A DNA stretch of 64,000 nt, from NCBI GenBank assembly GCA_016195915.1, contig JACPYS010000031.1, forward strand, positions 1 through 64,000, given 5' to 3'. A program made the position numbers and the translations under genes. Below, piece by piece: positions 8,751 to 16,667 of this stretch; the first letter of the stretch is position 1, and each line of letters opens with the position of its first letter. The DNA comes from Betaproteobacteria bacterium. Lineage in GTDB: Bacteria > Pseudomonadota > Gammaproteobacteria > Burkholderiales > SG8-39. Under the pieces are notes generated by a model. It saw only the letters and a list, made by a program, of their open reading frames with translations. It had not been told where the DNA came from and searched no databases.

Positions 8751-9499
8751 GTCCTTGCCTCCACTGCTCTACAGGTTTTGAGCAGGTGCTTCACGTGCGC
8801 CTGCAGATTCGCGTCGATGCGTTGCGCGGGTCCGGCGACGCCGATGGCGTAGGTTTCGCCGGCGATGCGGATCGGAGCCGCGATGGCGTGCACGTCCGGC
8901 ACGTTCTCGCCGCGCGTCATGGTCCAGCCGCGCGCCACGGCCGCGGCGAGGTCTTTCTCCAGGGCGCTGCGCCGGGTAATCGTAGTCGGGGTGATGCGCG
9001 CCAGCTTGATCCGGTCGAGCGCGGCGTCGCGCTCGGCGGCGGGCATCGCGCCGAGCAGGGCCTTGCCGATCGAGCTGGAGTAAAGCGGTTTCAGGTCGCC
9101 GGCCTGGGCGCTGTAGCGGATCGAATGCCGCGATTCGATGACGTTCAGGTACACGACCATCAGTTCGAGGCGTTTGCCGAGAACCACCGTTTCGCCGGTT
9201 GACGCAGCCAGGCCTTCGAGGAACGGCGCGACGCGTTCGAGCAGCGGGTCATGCGCAGCGATCGCACGCGCCTTCTCCAGCCAGCGCAGCGTAGGGTAAT
9301 AACCCTTGCGTGGCCCCAGCGCATACAGGTAGCCACGAGACTCGAGCGTGCGCACCAGGCCATGGCAGGCCGACACCGGAATCGACATGCGGCGCGCCAG
9401 TTCCGAAAGCGCCAGCGGCTCGCAGGCGCTCGCGTAGGCCTCGAGTATCCGGATGGTGCGTTCGGCGCTCTTGACGGGCATCGGCGGGCTTTTGTTCAT
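8747..9499 (-). CDS. IclR-family transcriptional regulator
   Basis: 250 residues. The N-terminal winged helix-turn-helix spans VKSAERTIRILEAYAS to LVRTLESRGYLYALGPRKGY. The C-terminal effector domain has the family segment YSSSIGKALLGAMP and the DVHAIAAPIR...GVAG region. It is second in the mutase operon and overlaps both neighbours by ATGA, so it is probably autoregulated with the pathway. A palindrome just downstream of the operon -10 box (10332-10347) is the candidate binding site. Confidence 0.92.
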   Translation of the reverse strand: MNKSPPMPVKSAERTIRILEAYASACEPLALSELARRMSIPVSACHGLVRTLESRGYLYALGPRKGYYPTLRWLEKARAIAAHDPLLERVAPFLEGLAASTGETVVLGKRLELMVVYLNVIESRHSIRYSAQAGDLKPLYSSSIGKALLGAMPAAERDAALDRIKLARITPTTITRRSALEKDLAAAVARGWTMTRGENVPDVHAIAAPIRIAGETYAIGVAGPAQRIDANLQAHVKHLLKTCRAVEART

Positions 9500-10269
9500 G
9501 CACCTTCGTCGGTGTATGGAACCTGCTCCTCGGTCATCTCCCAGATGAAGCGCGCGGCCGGATCGAGCTGCTCTTCGCGTATGTGCCCGACCAGCCCCGC
9601 GGACCGGCTTACGACTGCGATTCCGCGCATGACCTCCTGCGGGATGCCGATTTCCCCGAGCAGCGCCGCGACGGCGCCGGTGGCGTTGATCGTGAGGTGC
9701 CTGCCGTAGACTTCATCGACGTCAGCGGCAAGCAGTCGCAGCGCGCGGATGTGCTTTCCCGGCACACCCGCTTCCTCGGCGAGACCGAGCAGGCGCGGCG
9801 AGCGCGGATCGTCGGGCTTGTGGATGGGATGTCCAAACCCCGGGATCGGGCGCTTCGCGGCGCGGTGGCGTTGCGCCACCTGCTTCGCGCGCGACGCCTC
9901 GCCCTCGGGCGCGGCGAGGATTTCCTCGAGCAGCCTGGCGCAGCCTTCCATGGTGCCGATAAAGGTGCTGCCTACCCCGAGCAGTCCGGCGGCCACCGCG
10001 GCCTGAACCGCCTCGGGGCACGAGTTGTAGATCATGCGCGTGGCGATCACGGACGGGGTCAGGCCGTGCTCCATCAGGGTCACCAGCACTGCGTCGAGGA
10101 TGCGCGTTTGCGCCGCGTCCGGCCGTTTTCCGAGCAGCTGGAAATACATCATTTCCGTGAACGTCAGCTTGCCGATCAGTTCGTCGACCAGGTTTGCGCC
10201 GCGCACGTAGATCGCGTCCGTGGTGTGATACGAGATGCGGGTCTTCGGGATTCGATCGCGTCTGCTCAT
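9496..10269 (-). CDS. Citrate-synthase-family protein (citryl-CoA lyase-like)
   Basis: 257 residues, much shorter than citrate synthase (about 430) and matching the small citryl-CoA-lyase-like subgroup. Seen: N-terminal RISYHTTDAIYVRGANLVDE, the active-site segment IPGFGHPIHKPDDPR with its His, and a C-terminal VSRSAGLVGHIREE. The family cleaves or forms C-C bonds between acetyl-CoA and oxoacids. First gene of the mutase operon; start ATG at 10269 chosen because translation further upstream enters the promoter. Actual substrate is unknown; citramalyl- or methylcitryl-CoA types are possible. Confidence 0.82.
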   Translation of the reverse strand: MSRRDRIPKTRISYHTTDAIYVRGANLVDELIGKLTFTEMMYFQLLGKRPDAAQTRILDAVLVTLMEHGLTPSVIATRMIYNSCPEAVQAAVAAGLLGVGSTFIGTMEGCARLLEEILAAPEGEASRAKQVAQRHRAAKRPIPGFGHPIHKPDDPRSPRLLGLAEEAGVPGKHIRALRLLAADVDEVYGRHLTINATGAVAALLGEIGIPQEVMRGIAVVSRSAGLVGHIREEQLDPAARFIWEMTEEQVPYTDEGA

Positions 10270-10331
10270 GTTGCATGCCTCCGTTGCATGGCCGGCCAGC
10301 GCGGGGCGCGGCCGGGTCGGATCCTGCAAAG

Positions 10332-10379
10332 TTTCACGAATGTGAAAATCATTGTGCCTGCTTGATAAGAACGGGTCAA
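10332..10379 (-). promoter_or_regulatory. Promoter and palindromic operator of the mutase operon
   Basis: Read on the minus strand: a -35 box TTGACC (10379-10374), a 17-base gap, and a -10 box CACAAT (10356-10351). Immediately downstream lies TTTCAC-GAAT-GTGAAA (10332-10347), a perfect 6-base inverted repeat with a 4-base spacer. It covers the expected transcription start at about 10344. An IclR-type regulator is encoded in the operon, so this is its likely operator (inference). About 63 bases of leader follow before the ATG at 10269. Confidence 0.6.
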
Positions 10380-10439
10380 CTGCCACGCTGCCCGAACCCC
10401 CGCGCGCAGGCAGTAAATAGGGACCCTGCGGCGGCATGC

Positions 10440-11216
10440 CTACTTGCGGTTTTCGCGCTCGAGAATTCCCCGCGCGGCGGCCCAGTGATCGTCGTGGCAC
10501 CAGGCGGCGGCGAACAATTCCCGGTCGCGACCGTCAATCGCCGTACGCGTGAGCCCGAGCTTGCGGGCGGCGGCCTGCCATTTGAACGCGCGCATGACCT
10601 GCGGTTTTTGCTTCAGCCACGCGGCGATCTGGCGTTCGACGAACGCGCCGAATGTTTCGCCTTCTGGAGCGACCGCATCGACCAATCCCGCCGCCATCGC
10701 TTCGGCGGCGCCGAGCACCGGCGCGCCGGCAAGTAGCATGAGCGCCCGGGCCGGACCGATGATGCCGGCCAGATCGTTGCCGCCGCCCCAGGCGGTCGGG
10801 ATATTGAGCGTGCCCTGCACAAACCCGATTTTTGCGTGCGCGGCGGCGATGCGCAGGTCACAGGCGACCGCAAGCTCCGCACCCCCGCCCAGCGCCACGC
10901 CGTTCAATGCGGCGACCACTGGCACCGGGAAATTGCGTATCGCATTGAATGCGCCGTTGCCGAGATCGGACAACGCGCGCGCCTGGTCGAGGCCTTGCAC
11001 TTGTTCGAGGTCGCGCAGGTCCCCGCCGGCGGCGAAGCTCTTGTCACCGGCGCCGGTGAGCACGGCGAGCGCAATGCGTTCGTCCGCCGCGTGGGCTTCG
11101 AAAATCCCGCGCAGGCGCGCGAGTGCGGCGCGAGACAGGGGATTCCTCTTCTCGGGGCGATTGAGGGTGACCCGCAGCAATGCGCCTTCGGTCGATACGA
11201 GAACATCGTCGCTCAT
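10440..11216 (-). CDS. Enoyl-CoA hydratase/isomerase family protein
   Basis: 258 residues of the crotonase fold. Oxyanion-hole segments are KSFAAGGDLRDLE and GVALGGGAELAVACDLRIA. The usual catalytic Glu pair is not obvious: the second region reads FVQGTLNIPTAWGGGNDLAG, so the reaction may not be simple hydration. ATG at 11216 is preferred over upstream starts because GGAG stands five bases before it. It is divergent from the SDR gene and ends 61 bases before the mutase promoter. Confidence 0.85.
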   Translation of the reverse strand: MSDDVLVSTEGALLRVTLNRPEKRNPLSRAALARLRGIFEAHAADERIALAVLTGAGDKSFAAGGDLRDLEQVQGLDQARALSDLGNGAFNAIRNFPVPVVAALNGVALGGGAELAVACDLRIAAAHAKIGFVQGTLNIPTAWGGGNDLAGIIGPARALMLLAGAPVLGAAEAMAAGLVDAVAPEGETFGAFVERQIAAWLKQKPQVMRAFKWQAAARKLGLTRTAIDGRDRELFAAAWCHDDHWAAARGILERENRK

Positions 11217-11307
11217 GGGGTCTCCGGAAAGATTGCTGTGCGCGGGAATTCGCATCATAGTGAAATATGCCACGCGACCTTAGAATGGCTGCCTCATTTC
11301 CACTGGC

Positions 11308-12024
11308 ATGGCGATGAAACTCGACTTCTCGGGGCAGGTGGTGGCAATCACGGGTGCCGCGCGCGGCCTGGGCGCGGCAGCAGCCAGCGCATTCGCGAGT
11401 GCCGGCGCGAGCGTGGCGGTGATGGACATCGATCCCGGCGTGCCCTATCCGATGGACGTGACCGACGAAGCCTCGGTGGAAGCGGCGTTCGCGAAGCTGA
11501 TCGCGCAACATGGCCGGGTGGATGTGTTGGTGAACAGCGCCGGCATCGCGGTGCGCCATCCCGCCACCGAGATCTCGATGCAGGATTGGCAGCGGGTGCA
11601 GGACGTCAACGTGAAAGGCACATTCCTGTGCTCGCGCAGCGTTGCACGGCAGATGAAGAAGCAGGGCGGCGGTGCAATCGTGAACCTCGCGTCGGTGATG
11701 GGATTTTCAGGTGGGATTTTTCCCAACGCTTCGTATCAGGCATCGAAAGGTGCCGTGGTGAACCTGACGCGCGCGCTTGCCCTGGAGTGGGCTGAAGACA
11801 GGATTCGCGTCAATGCGGTGGCGCCGACCTTCGTTCGCACGGACCTGACCGCGCCGGTATTCTCCAACCCCGATGTGCTGAAGGCGGTGATGCGGCACAC
11901 GCCGCTCGGAGCGTTGCCCGAACCCGGCGACATCGCCAACGCGATCGTGTTTCTCGCCAGTGCGGCAGCGAAGTTCATTACCGGGGTGACGCTCCCGGTG
12001 GACAGCGGCTACCTCGCGCGCTGA
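11308..12024 (+). CDS. Short-chain dehydrogenase/reductase
   Basis: 238-residue classical SDR. Cofactor motif TGAARGLG near residue 15, NSAG near 84, catalytic Ser in NLASVMG, and YQASK with Tyr and Lys near 147-151. The acidic residue in VMDID after the second strand suggests NAD(H) preference. Likely a 3-oxoacyl or secondary alcohol dehydrogenase. It is divergent from the enoyl-CoA hydratase with about 90 bases between, so the two may share control. Start ATG 11308; a second Met two codons later is possible. Confidence 0.9.
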   Translation: MAMKLDFSGQVVAITGAARGLGAAAASAFASAGASVAVMDIDPGVPYPMDVTDEASVEAAFAKLIAQHGRVDVLVNSAGIAVRHPATEISMQDWQRVQDVNVKGTFLCSRSVARQMKKQGGGAIVNLASVMGFSGGIFPNASYQASKGAVVNLTRALALEWAEDRIRVNAVAPTFVRTDLTAPVFSNPDVLKAVMRHTPLGALPEPGDIANAIVFLASAAAKFITGVTLPVDSGYLAR

Positions 12025-12030
12025 ACATAA

Positions 12031-12058
12031 GTACAGGGGAACCCAGGTTCCCCCGTAC
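12031..12058. terminator. Strong hairpin between convergent genes
   Basis: GTACAGGGGAACC, a CA loop, then GGTTCCCCCGTAC: 13-base arms with one A/C mismatch. It lies between the end of the SDR gene (plus) and the end of the PafA-like gene (minus). There is no T-run on either side, so it may act as a bidirectional transcript-end or mRNA-stabilising hairpin, not a classic intrinsic terminator. Confidence 0.5.
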
Positions 12059-12071
12059 CCCTTCCTGATGT

Positions 12072-13727
12072 CTAGCGCGCCGGTAGCGGCAGCGGAGTGC
12101 CTTCGGAAGCAGCGGGCGCGCTCACTCCGATCAGCCGGGCAAGGGTCGATGCGATGTCGGCCACCTCGACGCGCGCATCCACCTGGCCGGCGCCGATCCA
12201 GCCCGGCCCCCAGAACATGATCGGCACATTGGTGTCGTAGGGATGCGGTGATCCGTGGGTCGAGGCGCCGCGCGTTCCGCCGATCCAATACGGCTTGAGG
12301 ATGACCTCCAGGTCCGCCGAGAGGTCGCGATAAAACGTATTGCGAACCTGCGCCAGGTACGGGGTATCGGCCGGAAGGCTCGATCCTTCGAGATCGCTGC
12401 GAGTGAAGACGGCCGCGATGCCGGGCTGGCCCAGCAGGATCCTGCGTCCCTCCGCTTCGAGCGAGCGTCGATCGACGCCGCTTTTTGCGATCAGCGCATC
12501 GTCGAGCATCACCCCCGAGGCCGACCAAAAGCGAACCCAGCGCCCCGCGCCGAATTTCTCCACCAGACCGGCATTCAGCTGGGCCATCGTCTGCGAAAGG
12601 TTCACACGCCCGGCATCGCGGCGGAGCGTCTTGCTGTATTCGGGTGCCGGCGTGAAGCCGTGGTCGGCGGTGAGCACCGCGACGTAGTTGTCCCTGCCCA
12701 CGGACCGGTCGAGGTCCTGGAAAAATGCCTCGAGCATGCGATCGACCCACAGCAGATGGTCCTGCGACAGGCGCGACTCGGCTCCCCAACCGTGGTTAAT
12801 GTAATCGTGGCCCGACAGGCTGATCGAAAGAATGTCCGTGACGTTGTCCTGCCCGAGCCCTTCGCCCGCAATCGCGGCGCGAGCGAAATCGAGCGTGAGT
12901 TGGTCTGCGAACGGGCTGGGCAGCAGCGAGCCGTAGAAACCCGGGCCCGGTTGATCGCCGGATCCGAGCAGCTTGGGCAGCTTTCCGCCGGGCGCGAACC
13001 AGGGCTGCTCATCCGGAACCGAGCGCGCGTAGGCGGACTCCGGCAGCAGCGGCGTCCAGCTTTTCTTGAAGTAGCGCTCGGCAGGCTTGGCCGCGTTGAA
13101 TTCCTTCACCCAGGCCGGGTGTGCCTTCATGTAGTAGGTGCTGGTCGAAAATTGCCCCGTCGCGGACATGTACATGTAGGCGGTGCCCGTCTTGCCCCCG
13201 AGCATGATCGCGCCGCGGTCCTTGCCGGAAATGGCGATCACCCGTGCCGCAGGATGCGTGCGCCGCAGCACATCGCCCACGGTCTCCACCTGCAGGTTGC
13301 GCGGACTGGTGCCGGCGAGCTGGGGTGTCTTGTTCTCCAGATAGGTGTATTCGGCGTCGGATGCGCAATAGACCGGCTGGCCGCTGGCGCGGTCGTGCCA
13401 TTCGTTGCCGATGATGCCGGTGCGGTGCGGATACGCGCCGGTGAGCATGACCGCGTGGCCGGCGCAGGTGACGGTGAACGAATGACCGTAGTGCGCATTG
13501 GAAAACCACGCGCCGCGATCGAGGAAACGCCGCAGGCCGTCCGGAGCGAGTTGATCGCGAAAATCCGTCACCTGCCACTGCGGCGCGCCATCGAGGACGA
13601 GGAACACCACCAGCTTCGGGGGAGGCGGCGCTCCGGGTTCGGTGGTGACGCAGCCGGCGGATAACAGCGAGGCAAGGAAAAGGGCGAACAGGATCGCGGC
13701 GAAGCGCGGATGGGCGGTCGGTTTCAT
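12072..13727 (-). CDS. PafA-like alkaline phosphatase lipoprotein
   Basis: 551 residues. An N-terminal hydrophobic signal ends in the lipobox LSAGC (Cys26), so it is probably membrane-anchored in the periplasm. Alkaline-phosphatase superfamily residues: Asp46 (LVLDGAP), nucleophile Thr87 (VTCAGH), Asn108 (GIIGNEW), SLSGHDYINHG and TADHGF metal sites, and a late THGSPHPYD site. K169 and R171 in GKDRGAI match the Lys/Arg pair that marks PafA-type phosphate-irrepressible monoesterases. The Thr-to-Asn spacing of 21 equals that in PafA. Role: phosphate release from organic phosphomonoesters. It is monocistronic and convergent with the SDR gene. Confidence 0.85.
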   Translation of the reverse strand: MKPTAHPRFAAILFALFLASLLSAGCVTTEPGAPPPPKLVVFLVLDGAPQWQVTDFRDQLAPDGLRRFLDRGAWFSNAHYGHSFTVTCAGHAVMLTGAYPHRTGIIGNEWHDRASGQPVYCASDAEYTYLENKTPQLAGTSPRNLQVETVGDVLRRTHPAARVIAISGKDRGAIMLGGKTGTAYMYMSATGQFSTSTYYMKAHPAWVKEFNAAKPAERYFKKSWTPLLPESAYARSVPDEQPWFAPGGKLPKLLGSGDQPGPGFYGSLLPSPFADQLTLDFARAAIAGEGLGQDNVTDILSISLSGHDYINHGWGAESRLSQDHLLWVDRMLEAFFQDLDRSVGRDNYVAVLTADHGFTPAPEYSKTLRRDAGRVNLSQTMAQLNAGLVEKFGAGRWVRFWSASGVMLDDALIAKSGVDRRSLEAEGRRILLGQPGIAAVFTRSDLEGSSLPADTPYLAQVRNTFYRDLSADLEVILKPYWIGGTRGASTHGSPHPYDTNVPIMFWGPGWIGAGQVDARVEVADIASTLARLIGVSAPAASEGTPLPLPAR

Positions 13728-13805
13728 GGCGCAAGTCTAGGGTGCGAATGCCGCGCGGGCAACAGCGGCGCCGCGCGAGGCACTGAGGCTTGCCGGGGAT
13801 TGCGG

Positions 13806-13826
13806 ATGCGCGTAGCCTATGCGCAT
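13806..13826. promoter_or_regulatory. Candidate CcdA operator (two ATGCGC half sites)
   Basis: ATGCGCGT at 13806-13813 and the perfect palindrome ATGCGCAT at 13819-13826, 13 bases apart, 35 bases upstream of the ccdA start. The same ATGCGCAT word occurs twice upstream of the broken ccdA copy at 41160. CcdA-type antitoxins repress their own operon, so these are probable autoregulatory sites (inference). Confidence 0.5.
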
Positions 13827-13860
13827 ACCAGACCCACAGAAAACGACGCAGGAGGCAATC

Positions 13861-14103
13861 ATGGGCGGACGCGACTCGCTCGCCGGCAAGCGGCCGGCAA
13901 ATCTCACCATCAGCGCGAAGCTGCTCGACAAGGCCAGGAACCTGAAGATCAATCTCTCGCAGACTCTCGAGGAGCGCCTGACGCAGCTTGTTCGCGAGGC
14001 GGAGGCCGAGGAATGGCTCGCCGCGAATCGCAAGGCCATTGACGCCTACAACGCGCGCGTGGAGCGCGATGGCGTCTGGAGCGACAAACTCAGGGATTTC
14101 TGA
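13861..14103 (+). CDS. ccdA: Type II antitoxin, CcdA family
   Basis: 80 residues. The ribbon-helix-helix DNA-binding part reads RPANLTISAKLLDKARNLKI with NLSQTLEERL. The C-terminal toxin-binding tail EWLAANRKAIDAYNARVERD is typical CcdA. ATG 13861 is preferred since AGGAGG stands five bases upstream. It overlaps ccdB by one base (TGATG), giving coupled translation. Confidence 0.9.
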   Translation: MGGRDSLAGKRPANLTISAKLLDKARNLKINLSQTLEERLTQLVREAEAEEWLAANRKAIDAYNARVERDGVWSDKLRDF

Positions 14104-14417
14104 TGGCACGCTTCGAGGTGCGCACAAACCTGAACCGGGCGACCCGCGCGCGGGTCCCCTACCTCCTGGAACTCCAGGCGGACATGCTGTCGGCACTCGA
14201 CACCCGTCTGGTCGCTCCGCTCGTTCCGGCGGCCGAATTCGGTCCCGCGGCAACACGCCTGAACCCGGGATTCCGTATCGGCAATCGCAATCTCGTGATG
14301 GATACCGCACTCATGGCCGGGGTACCGCGGAAGCTGCTCGGCGAGCGGATCGTTTCGCTTGTCGAGCGTTCGGCTGACATCCTTGGCGCGGTCGATCTTC
14401 TCGTCTCGGGGATCTGA
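14103..14417 (+). CDS. ccdB: Type II toxin, CcdB family
   Basis: 104 residues, the length of F-plasmid CcdB (101). Seen: ARFEVRTNLNR N-terminus, PYLLELQADMLSALDTRLVAPL core, and a C-terminus ...GAVDLLVSGI. CcdB poisons DNA gyrase; in the F-plasmid protein the last residues Trp-Gly-Ile are needed. Here Trp is replaced by Ser while Gly-Ile remain, as may be common in chromosomal relatives. Gyrase poisoning is therefore uncertain. Confidence 0.88.
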   Translation: MARFEVRTNLNRATRARVPYLLELQADMLSALDTRLVAPLVPAAEFGPAATRLNPGFRIGNRNLVMDTALMAGVPRKLLGERIVSLVERSADILGAVDLLVSGI

Positions 14418-14525
14418 CCTCCCGGCCCATACGCTGGAGCTGCTGCTGCGTGCAGATGACGTGATCGCGTGAGGGTAGTGTGTGGGTAGACAACGCCAAT
14501 CGGGTGCGCTAGAGTCGCGCCGCCC

Positions 14526-14909
14526 ATGACGCCAAGACGCCGCACGCTTCCTGCCTGGCTCGCGATCTTCGCGCTTTCGCTGCACGCGCTGTGGCCCCTG
14601 ATCGCGCAGGCCAGGCCGAAGATTCCGGGGATGCTCATTCACGTCTGCGCGATGGACGGGCGCTCGCAGTTCATCGAACTTGCGGCGGAAGGAACCCCGC
14701 TCGAGAAGCGCTCGAGCGCCCAGCATGAGCATTGCAAGATGTGCGTGGTCGGCGCCGATCGCGTCGCCGTCCTGCATCCTGTGGCGATTGCCGCACTGGT
14801 CGTTCCGTCGGATTGGAGCGGGGCGCCGATCGTCTCTGCCGTAGCAACACCTCCCCGATCACATTCTCATCCGCCCGCGTATCCACGGGCGCCTCCCGCA
14901 GCCTCCTGA
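14526..14909 (+). CDS. DUF2946-family protein with HxxC-x2-C motif
   Basis: 127 residues. An N-terminal hydrophobic stretch (AWLAIFALSLHALWPLIAQA) is a signal or anchor. The metal-type motif QHEHCKMCVVG follows at about residue 74, then a Pro/His-rich tail. DUF2946 proteins usually accompany copper proteins, as here (Sco and two PCu(A)C downstream). Probable periplasmic copper-related protein; exact function unknown. Confidence 0.75.
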   Translation: MTPRRRTLPAWLAIFALSLHALWPLIAQARPKIPGMLIHVCAMDGRSQFIELAAEGTPLEKRSSAQHEHCKMCVVGADRVAVLHPVAIAALVVPSDWSGAPIVSAVATPPRSHSHPPAYPRAPPAAS

Positions 14910-14984
14910 GTTCTGCCGTATGGCCGATGCACGCGAGCTGACGCGCTCGCATCTGCCCGTCCCGATCTGATGCAGGAGCTTGCC

Positions 14985-15605
14985 ATGCCGAGCGTATTCA
15001 GGGTCGCCATCGATTTGAAGAAGCCGCTGTTCGGACTGCTGTTGGCGTCGGTCGCCGCGCTCACTGCGTGCGACGGTTCGCGGCCCCGGTTCTCGTCCAT
15101 CGACCTGACGGGCGCGAGCTTTGGACGCGAGTTTCGCCTCAGCGATCCCGATGGCAAGGAGCGCGCGCTTGCCGATTTTCGCGGCAAGGTCGTGATGGTG
15201 TTCTTCGGGTTTGTGCAATGCCCGCAGGTTTGCCCGACGGCGCTCGCGCGCGCGGGCGCGGTGCGCGAAATGCTGGGCGCCGGCGGAAAAAAGGTGCAAG
15301 TCATCTTCATTACCGTCGATCCGGAGCGGGATACGCCGGAGATCCTGAAGGCGTACACCGCAGCGTTCGACCCGGGTTTCCTCGCGCTGTACGGAGACCT
15401 CGAGCGAACCAAGGCCGTCGCGGCGGAGTTCAGGGTGTTCTACAACAAGGTGCCGACCGGCAGTTCCTACACGATGGACCACAGCGCCCTGACCTACGTG
15501 TTCGATGCGCAAGGGCGCCTGCGGCTTGGCGTGAACCACACCAGTTCCGCCGAAGAACTCGCCGCCGATGTGCGCACGCTCATGAGTACCTATCCAAGTT
15601 CATAG
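14985..15605 (+). CDS. SCO1/SenC-family copper chaperone lipoprotein
   Basis: 206 residues from the ATG at 14985, chosen because AGGAG stands six bases upstream; an in-frame ATG at 14970 is the alternative. A short signal ends in LTAC, a lipobox. The thioredoxin-like domain has the copper motif FVQCPQVCPTA and the distant His in TMDHSALTYV. Sco proteins deliver Cu(I) to the CuA site of cytochrome c oxidase. It is followed after 12 bases by a PCu(A)C gene, which fits a shared CuA assembly role. Confidence 0.92.
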   Translation: MPSVFRVAIDLKKPLFGLLLASVAALTACDGSRPRFSSIDLTGASFGREFRLSDPDGKERALADFRGKVVMVFFGFVQCPQVCPTALARAGAVREMLGAGGKKVQVIFITVDPERDTPEILKAYTAAFDPGFLALYGDLERTKAVAAEFRVFYNKVPTGSSYTMDHSALTYVFDAQGRLRLGVNHTSSAEELAADVRTLMSTYPSS

Positions 15606-15617
15606 AACGGAATAACC

Positions 15618-16070
15618 ATGAAACGGCTGCTTTTCGCATCACTTGTTGTCGCAGCGGCCTCCGCGGCATTCGCGCAGTTGACGGTCAAGGAACCCTGGGT
15701 TCGCGCCACGGTGCCGCAACAGATGGCCACCGGGGCCTTCATGCAGATCACATCGCCGACAGACACGCGCTTGGTGGAGGTGCGCACGCCGGTCGCGGGC
15801 GTGGCCGAGATTCACGAGATGGCGATGGAGAAGGACGTGATGAAGATGCGCGCCGTTGCGGGGCTCGCTCTGCCCGCCGGAAAGACGGCGGAACTCGAGC
15901 CAGGCGGCTACCACGTGATGCTGTTGGGGCTGAAAGGGCAGGTCAAGGAAGGCGAGACGGTGCCCGTCACCCTGGTGCTCGAAGGCAAGGATGGCAAGCG
16001 CGAGACGATCGAGATCAAAGCGCCGGTCAGGCCGCTCGCGACGCCTGCGGGCGGTTCAACGAAGAAATGA
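15618..16070 (+). CDS. Periplasmic copper chaperone PCu(A)C
   Basis: 150 residues with a signal peptide (MKRLLFASLVVAAASAAFA). The cupredoxin-like domain carries the copper set H(M)X10MX21HXM: EIHEMAMEKDVMKMR ... GGYHVMLLGL. It loads copper on Sco or directly on cytochrome oxidase. First of two adjacent PCu(A)C genes; the sequences are clearly related but divergent, suggesting an old tandem duplication. Confidence 0.93.
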   Translation: MKRLLFASLVVAAASAAFAQLTVKEPWVRATVPQQMATGAFMQITSPTDTRLVEVRTPVAGVAEIHEMAMEKDVMKMRAVAGLALPAGKTAELEPGGYHVMLLGLKGQVKEGETVPVTLVLEGKDGKRETIEIKAPVRPLATPAGGSTKK

Positions 16071-16081
16071 GGGAGACCGCA

Positions 16082-16555
16082 ATGAAAAGATCCGTGCGTG
16101 CAGTGCTCGGCGCTTTGATTCTGGCTGCATCGGCCAGCGCAATCGCGCTCGAGTACAAGAAAGGTGATTTGCGCATCGACAATCCGTGGACGCGCGCCAC
16201 CGCTGGCGGCCAGACGGTTGCGGCCGGATACCTCGAAATTGTGAATGCGGGCAAGGCAGCCGATCGCGTGATCGGCGCCTCCACGCCGGCAGCCGAGCGC
16301 ATCGAACTGCACGTGGTTGGCCTCGAAGGCGAGGTGATGAGGATGCGCGAGGTGAAATCCTTCGAAGTGCCCGCCGGAGGAAGGATGGAACTCAAGCCGC
16401 GCGGGCCGCACATGATGATCATGGGTATCAAGCGCGCGTTCAAGAAGGACGAGCGCATTCCGGTAACGCTCAGGTTCGAGAAGGCGGGCGACGTGGCCAT
16501 CGAGCTGCTGGTCGGTGGAATCGACGCACCAACCGATGGCAAACATAAACATTGA
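16082..16555 (+). CDS. Second periplasmic copper chaperone PCu(A)C
   Basis: 157 residues. The signal peptide reads MKRSVRAVLGALILAASASA. The copper ligands appear as ELHVVGLEGEVMRMR and GPHMMIMGIK, so the first His-Met pair is His-Val here, a change from the neighbour. The C-terminus ends in the His/Lys stretch DGKHKH, possibly an extra metal site. It starts 11 bases after the first copy. Same proposed role in CuA assembly. Confidence 0.92.
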   Translation: MKRSVRAVLGALILAASASAIALEYKKGDLRIDNPWTRATAGGQTVAAGYLEIVNAGKAADRVIGASTPAAERIELHVVGLEGEVMRMREVKSFEVPAGGRMELKPRGPHMMIMGIKRAFKKDERIPVTLRFEKAGDVAIELLVGGIDAPTDGKHKH

Positions 16556-16667
16556 TGTGTATCTGTCCGCGTTACGCAAGAACTGAGCGCAGGAGCCCTG
16601 GTGCGCACGCCGTTTCGATCGCGGTTCCAGTGTGGTTACACGCCGTCTCGGGAGCGCTGTTTGCCCT

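Noticed and set aside
12031-12058. Classic rho-independent terminator
   Set aside because: The stem is strong but neither side has a T-run; recorded as a hairpin of uncertain role.
15068-16555. One 495-residue protein spanning the Sco and PCu(A)C region
   Set aside because: Only its last 157 residues (from ATG 16082) are a real PCu(A)C protein; the front is the wrong frame of sco and the first PCu(A)C gene.
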